From an uncultured Eubacteriales bacterium (lineage in GTDB: Bacteria > Bacillota > Clostridia > Christensenellales > CAG-138): DNA of 64,000 bases. Positions 35,355-42,905 of the stretch are shown here, in pieces. A program made the position numbers and the translations under genes. Position 1 is the first letter of the stretch; the number at the start of each line of letters is the position of its first letter. The stretch spans positions 57,047 through 121,046 of the forward strand of contig CADCJW010000008.1 in NCBI GenBank assembly GCA_902801845.1, written 5' to 3'. The notes beneath the pieces were generated by a model. It saw only the letters and a program-made list of their open reading frames with translations, ran no database searches and was not told the DNA's origin.

Positions 35355-36107
35355 TCAGGGCATGGTCACTCGGATGGTGAAGCGGCTTCCGCCGGCCAGG
35401 ATGGTCTTGACCAGGGCGAACCCGCCGTCCAGGGGCAGCGTCACCTTCGTCCCGTCCCCGTCGGGCTCCGTGGCGGCGTTGGCCAGATCGTATCCGAGGC
35501 CCAGTCGGGAGGCCATGTCCCCCAGGCCCAGCAGGGGCGCGTTCTGGGGATAGAGCACGGCGGACTCCATCAGGGGCTGGCCCGTTCGGCTGTCCAGATA
35601 CATGGTCAGGGAGAAGGCGTCCCCGGTGGTCAGATCCAGCCAGGCCTGGACGCACCAGAGGGCGTAGCGGCTGCCGTCGGCGGTGAGATAGTCCCGCAGG
35701 GAGGCGGAGGTCCTGGGCTGCTGATCTCCGTTGCCGATGGCGGCCTGGAGCTCCGGATCCTGCCCGGCGGCGCCCATCATGTCCGTGAACAGCCGGTTCC
35801 AGGCGGAGAGGACGATGGCGTTGGCCTCCGATTCCGTCAGCTCGTCGGGCATGGACTGGCGCTGGGGCCCCTCGGTCTGCCCCGCGTTGAACAAATCGAT
35901 CCGGGTGGAGAGGGAGAGGGGAGCGCCCACGGCGGTGCCGCTCTCCAGGGTGAAGGGCTCGTAGGCCGGCCGATCGTAGAGCCGCCGCTCCTCCGCCTTC
36001 AACAAAAGGCTGCTCACCAGCACGCACAGAAAGGCCGCCGCCGCCGTGCCCACGCAGAGGATCACGTAGTGTAGGGTGGTCTTATCCTTGCGGGTCAACT
36101 TCCTCAT
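35355..36107 (-). CDS. Membrane-anchored accessory protein of the two-component locus
   Basis: 250 aa. A basic N-terminus (MRKLTRKDKTT) and one membrane helix (about 14-36) lead to an extracytoplasmic domain. DELTESEANAIVLSAWNRLF and SGTAVGAPLSLSTRIDLF have no motif I know. ATG 36107 overlaps the 3' end of kinase 2 by 26 bp, tying it to that system; an accessory sensor or signal modulator is a reasonable guess only. The gene is followed by the regulator 1 promoter. Confidence 0.78.
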   Translation of the reverse strand: MRKLTRKDKTTLHYVILCVGTAAAAFLCVLVSSLLLKAEERRLYDRPAYEPFTLESGTAVGAPLSLSTRIDLFNAGQTEGPQRQSMPDELTESEANAIVLSAWNRLFTDMMGAAGQDPELQAAIGNGDQQPRTSASLRDYLTADGSRYALWCVQAWLDLTTGDAFSLTMYLDSRTGQPLMESAVLYPQNAPLLGLGDMASRLGLGYDLANAATEPDGDGTKVTLPLDGGFALVKTILAGGSRFTIRVTMP

Positions 36108-37539
36108 GACTGGCTTCCTTTCCGCGCTTGTCCTTGGGGAGGGGCAGATCGAACCAGACACTGGTGCCCTCGCCCACCTTGCTTTCAAAGTGGAGCTCGC
36201 TGCCGTGGAGCTGGGCGATCTTGTTCCCGATGGCGAGGCCGAGACCCGCCCCGTGCTGGGCCCGGGCCCGGGACTTGTCCACCATGAAGAAGGCCTCCGT
36301 GATCCGGTTCAGCTCCTCTTCGGGGATGCCGATGCCGTGGTCCCGGACGGTGATCCGATACCGGCTGTCCTGCTTGCGGCCCGTGAGCTCGATAACCTTT
36401 CCCGGCTCCGAGGCCTTGCGGGCGTTGTCGATCAAATTGGTGATGAGGGTGAGGAGCAGGTCCTTTTCGTACAGGATCTGATACTGCTCGATGCTGGTCT
36501 GAAGGGTGAGCCCGTGCTGCTCCAGCATGGGGGTCACCACGGCGATCACGTGGCCCAGCACCCGGCGGGCATAGCCCCGGGTGAGCTCGAATTCGTTCTT
36601 ATCGAGGACCACCAGGTCCATGAGCTTCAAACTCAGAGCCTCCAACCGCTTCCCCTCGGAAAAGATGAAGTTCGACGCCATGAAGGCGTCCTCCTCGTCC
36701 AGCTCCGCCGAGCGCAGCATGTCCGCGTAGCCGATGATGGAGGTCATGGGGGTCTTGAGCTCGTGGGAGAAGTTGGCCACGAAGTCCTTCTGCTGCTTGG
36801 CGTAGCCCTCCAGGGTGCTCACCTTCTGCTCAATGGACTCCGCCATGGCGTTGAAGCTGATCGCTAGATCCCCGATCTCGTCCAGGGACTTCACGTCCGC
36901 CCGCACGTCGTATTGCCCTTCCTCGATCTGTTTGGTGGCCCGGGTCAGCGTCCGCACGGGGCCGGACACGAAGTAGGAGATGAGGAGCATGGCCCCGATG
37001 CACACCGCCACGGTGATGAGGTGTAAGGATACGAACACCGCCACCTCCCCCCGGCGGGCGGCGAAGAGATCGTCCGCGGGGAACCGGACCGACAAAAAGT
37101 ACCGGTCCATGCCGATGGGCACGCAGCCCGCCGTGTCCAAAAGGGAGCTGTCACCAGAGCGGATGAGGGAATAGACGAACCGCCGCTCCGTCAGCTCCTG
37201 ATAGGCGAGCCTGTCCTTGAAGCCGTCCGCCGTGGCCACCAGGAGCCGCCGCCCCTCGTCGTAGAGAGCGCAGCTGACCCCGGACAGATTTGCCGAGCGG
37301 GTGGACCTGTCCAGCACCTCCTGGAGCATCCGGGGGGTGGTGCTCTGATAATAGACGTTCAATACGGAGATCTCCGCCTCCAAAGAGGAGGCCATGGCCG
37401 AGTAGGCCGCCTCCGCCTCCCGGACCCGGAAGGACAGGGCGGCGGAAAAGCTGCGGGCGATGAGGGCGTGGCCGAAGGCAGCAAACAGCACCGCCACGAT
37501 GAGGACGGTGCATACGCTGATCTTTAAGGCAAATCTCAC
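36082..37539 (-). CDS. Sensor histidine kinase 2
   Basis: 485 aa. Membrane helices at about 8-28 and 165-190, with an extracytoplasmic domain of about 135 residues between. HAMP follows, then HisKA with ANFSHELKTPMTSI (H259), and the ATPase with N-box LLTLITNLIDNARK, G1 VRDHGIGIP and G2 GAGLGLAIGNKIA. Distinct in sequence from kinase 1, so the two systems are not a recent duplication. It follows regulator 2 after 26 bp. Confidence 0.93.
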   Translation of the reverse strand: MRFALKISVCTVLIVAVLFAAFGHALIARSFSAALSFRVREAEAAYSAMASSLEAEISVLNVYYQSTTPRMLQEVLDRSTRSANLSGVSCALYDEGRRLLVATADGFKDRLAYQELTERRFVYSLIRSGDSSLLDTAGCVPIGMDRYFLSVRFPADDLFAARRGEVAVFVSLHLITVAVCIGAMLLISYFVSGPVRTLTRATKQIEEGQYDVRADVKSLDEIGDLAISFNAMAESIEQKVSTLEGYAKQQKDFVANFSHELKTPMTSIIGYADMLRSAELDEEDAFMASNFIFSEGKRLEALSLKLMDLVVLDKNEFELTRGYARRVLGHVIAVVTPMLEQHGLTLQTSIEQYQILYEKDLLLTLITNLIDNARKASEPGKVIELTGRKQDSRYRITVRDHGIGIPEEELNRITEAFFMVDKSRARAQHGAGLGLAIGNKIAQLHGSELHFESKVGEGTSVWFDLPLPKDKRGKEASHEEVDPQG

Positions 37540-37565
37540 TGGCTTACCCTCCTATGGCCGGGCCG

Positions 37566-38258
37566 TCACTTTTCAGGCGGCGCCGCGGGGTGGAGCTCCT
37601 CTTCGTCCAGCTCCAGCCGATAGCCGATCTTGTGGACGGTCTTGATCCGATCGGCCCAGTTGAGCTTGCGCCTAAGCCGCTGCACGTGGGAGTCCAGCGT
37701 CCGGCTTTCGCCGATGTAGTCCGTCTCCCAGATCCTTTCGAAAAGGGTCTCCCGAAACAGAGCCGTGTTGGGGTTCTGGCAGAAGATGAGCAGCAGGTCA
37801 AACTCCTTCCGGGTCATGTCCACCCGCTTCCCGTTCTGGAACACCTCCCGGGACTCCGGGTCGATGGTCACGTCCAAAATCTGGATGAGGCCCTTGCTCT
37901 TGTTGTAGCGGCGGAGGACCACCTCGATCCTGGCCAGCAGCTCCACGATCTCGAAGGGCTTCACGATATAGTCTTCGGCCCCCAGCTTCAGCCCCTTCAC
38001 CCGGTCCATTACGTCAGCCTTGGCCGTGAGGAAGATCACTGGGATGCCCAGGGGCTTGATGAAGGAGAGAAGGTCGTAGCCGTCGAACTTGGGCAGCATG
38101 ATGTCCAGCAGCACCAGATCGAAGGTGTTCCCCTCCAGCAGGTCCGCCGCCTGCTGCCCGTCGTAGGCACAGGTCACGTTGTAGCCCTGCCGGGCCAGGT
38201 TCATGCGGATCAAATTGGCGATAGGCGGCTCGTCGTCCACCACAAGGATTCTGATCAT
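37566..38258 (-). CDS. Response regulator 2 (OmpR family)
   Basis: 230 aa. The receiver has DDE at 8-10, phospho-Asp D52 (VLLDIMLPK) and KPFEI with the conserved Lys near 102. The winged-helix domain has TRKEFDLLLIFCQNPNTALFRETLFERIWE and LDSHVQRLRRKL. A -10 box TATACT lies about 35 bp upstream, on the minus strand (38290-38295), without a convincing -35. Probably the first gene of a regulator 2-kinase 2-accessory operon. Confidence 0.94.
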   Translation of the reverse strand: MIRILVVDDEPPIANLIRMNLARQGYNVTCAYDGQQAADLLEGNTFDLVLLDIMLPKFDGYDLLSFIKPLGIPVIFLTAKADVMDRVKGLKLGAEDYIVKPFEIVELLARIEVVLRRYNKSKGLIQILDVTIDPESREVFQNGKRVDMTRKEFDLLLIFCQNPNTALFRETLFERIWETDYIGESRTLDSHVQRLRRKLNWADRIKTVHKIGYRLELDEEELHPAAPPEK

Positions 38259-38344
38259 GATCTCACCTCATCTTCTCGGTATGGGGGGAGTATACCATCC
38301 AAATTCGGACAAAATGTAAAATCTTATCGGTGAATTGATAATTT

Positions 38345-39460
38345 TTACAACTTTTTTTGTAATTTTTTCAGAAAGGGACGCTTTTTCCGCTTTTGGGCAT
38401 CCTCGGGGAGAGGCAGCTCCCGCTTGGGGAAGAGGGTGATGACCCCGTCGTTTTCGAGGCCGTTCAGCACCGCCACCAAAATGGGCAGCCCCAGCATGCC
38501 CACGCCGCCGAAGACCCTGAACCCCACGAACATGCACATGAGGGTCAGCAAAGGATGGAGCCCCACGTGGTCCCCCACGATCCTGGGCTCGATGCTCTGG
38601 CGGACGATGGTGATGATCACGTACATCACCAGCAGCCCCACGCCTCGCTTCATATCCCCGGTGACCAGGGACGATACCGCCCAGGGGAGCATGATGGTGC
38701 CGCTGCCCACCACGGGAAAGATGTCGAAGACGGCGATGGCCATGGCGATGAGGATGGAGTAATCCACCCCCAAAATGGTGAGGCCGATGGCCTGCTCCAC
38801 GAAGGTGATGCACATAATGAGCAGGTAGGACCGCGCCAGCCGTCCCAGGGTGGTGTTGAGATAGGCGGCGCCGGCGATGATCTTTTCATAGGTTTCCGCC
38901 TTGATCCGCCGGGCCACCGCCCAGCGCAGCAGGCCGAAGTCCAGGGAGATGAAGTAGGTGGCGATCACCATGAACAGCACGTTCAAAAACCCGGAGGGAA
39001 CGCCCGACATGATCCCCGTGACCACCCGGGTGGAGATCTCCGCCACCTTGGACCTAAGGGACAGCAGCAAGCTGTTCTCCATCCCCTCCAGCACCGAGAT
39101 CACGTTGGGGTCCAGCCGCCTTGTCCAGCGGGAGGCCCATTCCGTCAGCGCCTCCACCGAGGGGATGATGACCGTGTTGAACCGGGACACGGCGTCCCGG
39201 GCGAAGGTGAACAGCTCCGAGCCCACCAGCAGTGCCAGCACCGCCAGCAGCAGATAGAACAGCGTCACAAGCACCGCCGCCACCAACCGCCGGCCGATCT
39301 TCAGCCGTTTTGAAAGATAGTCGGTGGGCTTGTGCAGCAGCAGAGAAAAGAGGTACGCCAGCAAAAAGGGCATCAGCAGGGGCAGCACGTACTTGAACCC
39401 CAGGAAGACGAGCCCCAAAATCACCGCCCCATAGGCGAACTGTATGAGAAATTGTGTCAT
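38345..39460 (-). CDS. AI-2E/YtvI family membrane permease
   Basis: 371 aa with about eight membrane spans. The family features are IEPRIVGDHVGLHPLLTLMCMFVGFRVFGGVGMLGLP near the C-terminus and the mid-region FPVVGSGTIMLPWAV. YtvI-type members are sporulation membrane proteins in Bacillus; others export small molecules. Start 39460 was chosen because AAAGGA lies 5 nt upstream; the ATG at 39475 would be almost at the transcription start. The Lys-rich tail ends KKLQKKL. Confidence 0.87.
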   Translation of the reverse strand: MTQFLIQFAYGAVILGLVFLGFKYVLPLLMPFLLAYLFSLLLHKPTDYLSKRLKIGRRLVAAVLVTLFYLLLAVLALLVGSELFTFARDAVSRFNTVIIPSVEALTEWASRWTRRLDPNVISVLEGMENSLLLSLRSKVAEISTRVVTGIMSGVPSGFLNVLFMVIATYFISLDFGLLRWAVARRIKAETYEKIIAGAAYLNTTLGRLARSYLLIMCITFVEQAIGLTILGVDYSILIAMAIAVFDIFPVVGSGTIMLPWAVSSLVTGDMKRGVGLLVMYVIITIVRQSIEPRIVGDHVGLHPLLTLMCMFVGFRVFGGVGMLGLPILVAVLNGLENDGVITLFPKRELPLPEDAQKRKKRPFLKKLQKKL

Positions 39461-39483
39461 CCGTTCCTTTGTCATACAGCCAT

Positions 39484-39512
39484 AGTATAGCAGTATTGTA
39501 CCCGCTCGTCAA
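39484..39512 (-). promoter_or_regulatory. Promoter of the YtvI-like gene
   Basis: On the minus strand TTGACG (39512-39507), a 17-bp spacer and TATACT (39489-39484). Confidence 0.78.
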
Positions 39513-39582
39513 ACGACTGCCGCGGCCTCGTCTTATCCGGGGGAAACTTGTGAAAAAGGTGAAACATTTGACGGCTTTCGAC

Positions 39583-39610
39583 TTGCGCACAGGGAACGAT
39601 CGTGTATAAT
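39583..39610 (+). promoter_or_regulatory. Promoter of the GH13 gene, giving a near leaderless mRNA
   Basis: TTGCGC (39583-39588), a 16-bp spacer and TATAAT (39605-39610). ATG follows at 39617, 6 nt after the -10 box. Confidence 0.68.
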
Positions 39611-39616
39611 TAATTC

Positions 39617-41536
39617 ATGTATTTTCAGCATGATTCATTGGATATAACCTACCGCCGCCCCCAGGGTGCGGTCACGGTCGGCCAGGAGGTGGAGCTCTCC
39701 GCCCGGGCGGACGACTTCCAGGGGGAGGCTTTTTTGCTGCTGCAGGACAGGGCAGGGGAGCGGCTGCTGCCCCTGTGGCCGGCGGGGGAGAAGCTGACCG
39801 TTCGTTTCCGGGCCATGGAGGAGCCGGGCCTCATGTTCTACGGCTTCCTGCTGCGCCAGGGCGGACGGGACTATTACTATTGCGGCAGCTCCGGCAAGGG
39901 GGAACTGCGGGAGGATCGGGGGGCCCTCTGGCAGATCACCGTCTACGCGGCGGAGTACGACACCCCCGCCTGGTTCCGTCAGGCGGTGGCTTACCAGATC
40001 TTCCCGGACCGGTTCTGCCGGAGCGAGCATGCCCCCATGATCGCCGGGGCAGCCTATCACCAGCGCATGGGGCGAAAGGTCTATCTGCACCGGGACTGGG
40101 CGGAGGAGCCCTTCTACGCTCCCCACGGCGGCAGCCGGAACTACGCGCCGGACGACTATTACGGCGGCGATCTCAACGGCATCCGGGAGAAGCTCCCCTA
40201 TCTCGAGGAGCTGGGCATCACCTGTATCTATCTCAACCCCATCTTCGAGGCGGACAGCAACCACCGCTACAACACGGCGGACTATGGGCGCATCGATCCC
40301 CTCCTGGGCACGGAGGAGGATTTCAAAGCCCTCTGTGCCGAAGCGAGGGAGCGGGGCATCCGCATCGTTTTGGACGGGGTCTTTTCCCATACCGGGGCGG
40401 ACAGCCGCTATTTCGACAAGCGGAACCGGTACGGCAACGGGGCCTACCATCACACCGATTCCCCCTATTTCTCCTGGTACCGGTTCTCCCGTTGGCCGGA
40501 TCGATATGAATGCTGGTGGGGCTTCGACACCCTGCCCAACGTGGAGGAGAAGGAGCCCAGCTACGGGGCCTTCATCACCGGACCCGAGGGGGTCCTTCAT
40601 AAATGGCTCCAGGCCGGGGCCTCCGGCTGGCGGCTGGACGTGGCCGACGAGCTGCCCGACTGCTTCATCCGGGACGTGCGGAGCCGGGTGAAGGCGGAGG
40701 ATACGGAGAACGTGCTCATCGGCGAGGTCTGGGAGGACTGCTCCAACAAGCAGGGCCCCGAAGGCCGCCGCGGCTATTTGGACGGGTACGAGCTGGATTC
40801 CGCCATGAACTACCCCCTGCGCACGGGCGTTTTGCGCTTTTTGAAGGGGGAGGAGGACGCCTTTTCCCTGGAGAGGCGGCTTTGGTCCCTCTTTGAAAAC
40901 TATCCCCGGCCCTTCCGGGAGGCCTGTTTGAACCTGCTCTCCTCCCACGACGAGACCCGGGCCATCACCTATTTGGCCGGGGGCCCGGATAGGTTCACCT
41001 CCAACCGGGCGGAGCAGGCCGCTTTCCATCCCGACGGCCCCACCATGGCCCGGGCCAAGCGCCTCTTCATGGCGGCCACTGCCCTGCAGATGCTGCTCCC
41101 CGGGGTCCCCTGCGTCTACTACGGGGACGAGGTGGGTCTCACCGGCGGGGGCGACCCCTTCAACCGGCGGCCCTATCCCTGGGGGAGGGAGGATCTCGTC
41201 ATGCGGGATACGGTCCGCACCCTCATCGGCCTTCGGCGGGGGAGCGAAGCGGTGGGCTGCGGCCATTTGCGCATGGGTGCCCTCTCCGGCAGCTGCTTTG
41301 CCCTGGTCCGGTATCTGGGGGAGGAGTGCGTGGTGCTGCTGGTGAACCCCAGCGACAAGCCGGTCTCCGCCTCCATCTATCCGGCCCTCCTCTATAAGGG
41401 GGCGGACGGAGAGATCGACGTGCCTTTGGCTGGGCAGTACACGGAGCTCTTCACCGGGGAACCCCTCAGGGTGCGCAGCGTGTTCAGCGCCCTGGTCCCC
41501 CCGGAAGGATATTGCATCTATCGGAAGGAAATATAG
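39617..41536 (+). CDS. GH13 alpha-amylase family enzyme (neopullulanase/cyclomaltodextrinase-like)
   Basis: 639 aa. An N-terminal beta-sandwich (about 1-110, CBM34-like) precedes the TIM barrel: AVAYQIFPDRFCRSE, GGDLNGIREKLPYLEELGITCIYLNPIFEA. The catalytic nucleophile Asp is in GWRLDVADE (about D341), the acid/base Glu in IGEVWED (about E370) and the third Asp in SSHDETRA (about D445). There is no signal peptide, so it should act on imported maltodextrins. No Shine-Dalgarno is present upstream of ATG 39617 and the promoter abuts it. Confidence 0.94.
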   Translation: MYFQHDSLDITYRRPQGAVTVGQEVELSARADDFQGEAFLLLQDRAGERLLPLWPAGEKLTVRFRAMEEPGLMFYGFLLRQGGRDYYYCGSSGKGELREDRGALWQITVYAAEYDTPAWFRQAVAYQIFPDRFCRSEHAPMIAGAAYHQRMGRKVYLHRDWAEEPFYAPHGGSRNYAPDDYYGGDLNGIREKLPYLEELGITCIYLNPIFEADSNHRYNTADYGRIDPLLGTEEDFKALCAEARERGIRIVLDGVFSHTGADSRYFDKRNRYGNGAYHHTDSPYFSWYRFSRWPDRYECWWGFDTLPNVEEKEPSYGAFITGPEGVLHKWLQAGASGWRLDVADELPDCFIRDVRSRVKAEDTENVLIGEVWEDCSNKQGPEGRRGYLDGYELDSAMNYPLRTGVLRFLKGEEDAFSLERRLWSLFENYPRPFREACLNLLSSHDETRAITYLAGGPDRFTSNRAEQAAFHPDGPTMARAKRLFMAATALQMLLPGVPCVYYGDEVGLTGGGDPFNRRPYPWGREDLVMRDTVRTLIGLRRGSEAVGCGHLRMGALSGSCFALVRYLGEECVVLLVNPSDKPVSASIYPALLYKGADGEIDVPLAGQYTELFTGEPLRVRSVFSALVPPEGYCIYRKEI

Positions 41537-41539
41537 CCT

Positions 41540-41989
41540 ATGAGACCCAAGCTCCATCTGGACGAACTGAACAAGGCCCTGCTCATCACCTGCGGCGTGT
41601 GCTATCTTTTGAGCTTCGTGCTGAACCGGTACGCCGCCGCCAGCACCCTGTTCCGGCTCCTGTTCGCGGCTTCTGCCATCTTTTTGGGCATCCGCCTCTT
41701 CGCCGGGAACCCAGGCAAGCGGGAGGATGAAAACCGGAAGTTCCTCACGGCCCTCACGGCGGTGAAGGAGTTCTTCCATAAGCCCTTCCAGGGCGGCGCC
41801 CAGCGGCCCGCTTCCACCGCCTCCTCCGGCGGCCTGCTGGAGAAGTGGAAGAACCAGTGGCGGGAGTATCGGACCTATCGGTACCTCATCTGCCCCCAGT
41901 GCGGCCAGCGGCTCCGGGTCCCCCGGGGCAAGGGGAAGATCCGGGTCACCTGCACCAAATGCCGCAATCAGTTCATTGCCAAAAGCTGA
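41540..41989 (+). CDS. Small membrane protein with C-terminal zinc ribbon
   Basis: 149 aa. Two membrane helices (about 13-30 and 38-54) are followed by a charged linker and a ribbon CPQCGQRLRVPRGKGKIRVTC then CTKC, likely one zinc site with a basic surface. It starts 3 bp after the GH13 gene and has ribosome site GGAAGG. The family is not known to me; similar zinc-ribbon membrane proteins are common in Clostridia. Confidence 0.8.
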   Translation: MRPKLHLDELNKALLITCGVCYLLSFVLNRYAAASTLFRLLFAASAIFLGIRLFAGNPGKREDENRKFLTALTAVKEFFHKPFQGGAQRPASTASSGGLLEKWKNQWREYRTYRYLICPQCGQRLRVPRGKGKIRVTCTKCRNQFIAKS

Positions 41990-42004
41990 AAAGTCGGGTA
42001 TACT
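41976..42004 (+). promoter_or_regulatory. Promoter of the DUF1858 gene
   Basis: TTGCCA (41976-41981), a 17-bp spacer and TATACT (41999-42004). The -35 lies inside the end of the preceding gene. Confidence 0.68.
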
Positions 42005-42036
42005 ATCAACGATCATAAAAAGGAGAATAGAAGAAC

Positions 42037-42246
42037 ATGAAGCAAGTCACCAAAGATATGAACATCCGGGAGATGGTCCTGATGGACGAGGGCATCGCCG
42101 AGATCCTCATGAACGCCGGCATGCATTGCCTGGGCTGCATGATGTCCCACTTCGAGAACCTGGAGCAGGCCTGCGCCGTCCACGGCATCGACGCCGACGC
42201 CCTGGTGGACCAGATCAACGAGTACCTGGAGGCCAAAGGGGAGTGA
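42037..42246 (+). CDS. DUF1858 domain protein
   Basis: 69 aa. VTKDMNIREMVLMDEGIAEILMNAGMHCLGCMMSHFENLEQAC has the DUF1858 layout, where a CxxC pair (HCLGC) sits at the start of a helix. The domain is found beside hybrid-cluster and Ric/ScdA-type redox proteins and is thought to bind or deliver redox ligands; the exact role is not established. Ribosome site AAAGGAG. A strong terminator follows, so it is monocistronic. Confidence 0.9.
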   Translation: MKQVTKDMNIREMVLMDEGIAEILMNAGMHCLGCMMSHFENLEQACAVHGIDADALVDQINEYLEAKGE

Positions 42247-42270
42247 GCCTCCCGCGTGATCCAAGGGACA

Positions 42271-42303
42271 GACGCTTCGCCCAACGGCGAAGCGTCTTTT
42301 TTT
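42271..42303 (+). terminator. Intrinsic terminator after the DUF1858 gene
   Basis: GACGCTTCGCC (42271-42281) pairs with GGCGAAGCGTC (42286-42296), followed by T7. Confidence 0.92.
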
Positions 42304-42335
42304 AAAAGAAGATACGTATTTCCATTGCTTTTCCG

Positions 42336-42384
42336 TTGACGCGGGCGAGAAAAAGGAATATACTTAAAAAAACAGAAGTATATT
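42336..42384 (+). promoter_or_regulatory. marR promoter with perfect operator palindrome
   Basis: TTGACG (42336-42341), a 17-bp spacer and TATACT (42359-42364). The palindrome AATATACTT (42357-42365)-N10-AAGTATATT (42376-42384) covers the -10 and the transcription start, the expected place for autorepression by the MarR protein. Confidence 0.8.
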
Positions 42385-42406
42385 TTCCGTTCAGGGAGGC
42401 AAGTGT

Positions 42407-42862
42407 ATGTTAACTGAATCACTGTCACGGGTCATGCTGCGGATGCGGCTGGGGTTCCTGCGGAAGATGTTCATCACGGTCCGGGAGGAGAGCCAGGATC
42501 TGACGCCCATGGAGATATTCTGTCTCGAATGCATCGAGACCATGGAGCGACCCACCATCTCCCAATTCGCCCGCTTTACCGGCATCTCCCAAAGCAACGC
42601 CACCTATCGGGTGAACTGCCTCATTCGCAAGGGCTATGTGAACCGGGTCCCTTCCCAGCGGGATCGGCGGGAGTTTCATCTGGAGCTTACGGACAAGTTT
42701 AAAGGCTGCGGCCCGGTCTTTGAGCAGAGCTGCCGGGTCCTTGCCAAGCGCATCGCCCTCCATATGACCCCGGAGGAGACAAGGAAGCTTACCGCCATTT
42801 TGGACGATTCCCTGGACAAGTGGAACACCCTCATAGAGAAGGACGATCTTTTGAAGGGGTAA
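42407..42862 (+). CDS. MarR family transcriptional regulator
   Basis: 151 aa winged-helix protein. The recognition region is TISQFARFTGISQSNATYRVNCLIRKGYVNRV and the wing is PSQRDRREFHLELTDK, followed by dimerisation helices. It directly precedes the gltS-like transporter gene (43 bp), so the transporter is probably part of its regulon. The effector is unknown. Confidence 0.92.
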   Translation: MLTESLSRVMLRMRLGFLRKMFITVREESQDLTPMEIFCLECIETMERPTISQFARFTGISQSNATYRVNCLIRKGYVNRVPSQRDRREFHLELTDKFKGCGPVFEQSCRVLAKRIALHMTPEETRKLTAILDDSLDKWNTLIEKDDLLKG

Positions 42863-42905
42863 GGCGCCGCCCCCTCTACAGGGCGCCGAAAAACAAGGAG
42901 AACCT

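Noticed and set aside
38310..38360. TTACA-like boxes before response regulator 2
   Set aside because: One TTACA lies 20 nt from the -10 and another falls in the end of the upstream gene; no direct repeat with 11-bp period, so not the same operator.
39473..39489. Leaderless start for the YtvI-like gene at 39475
   Set aside because: A second in-frame ATG at 39460 has AAAGGA at proper distance, so a normal start is more likely.
39635..42016. 793-codon minus-strand frame opposite the GH13 gene
   Set aside because: Antisense shadow; the plus strand encodes a full GH13 enzyme.
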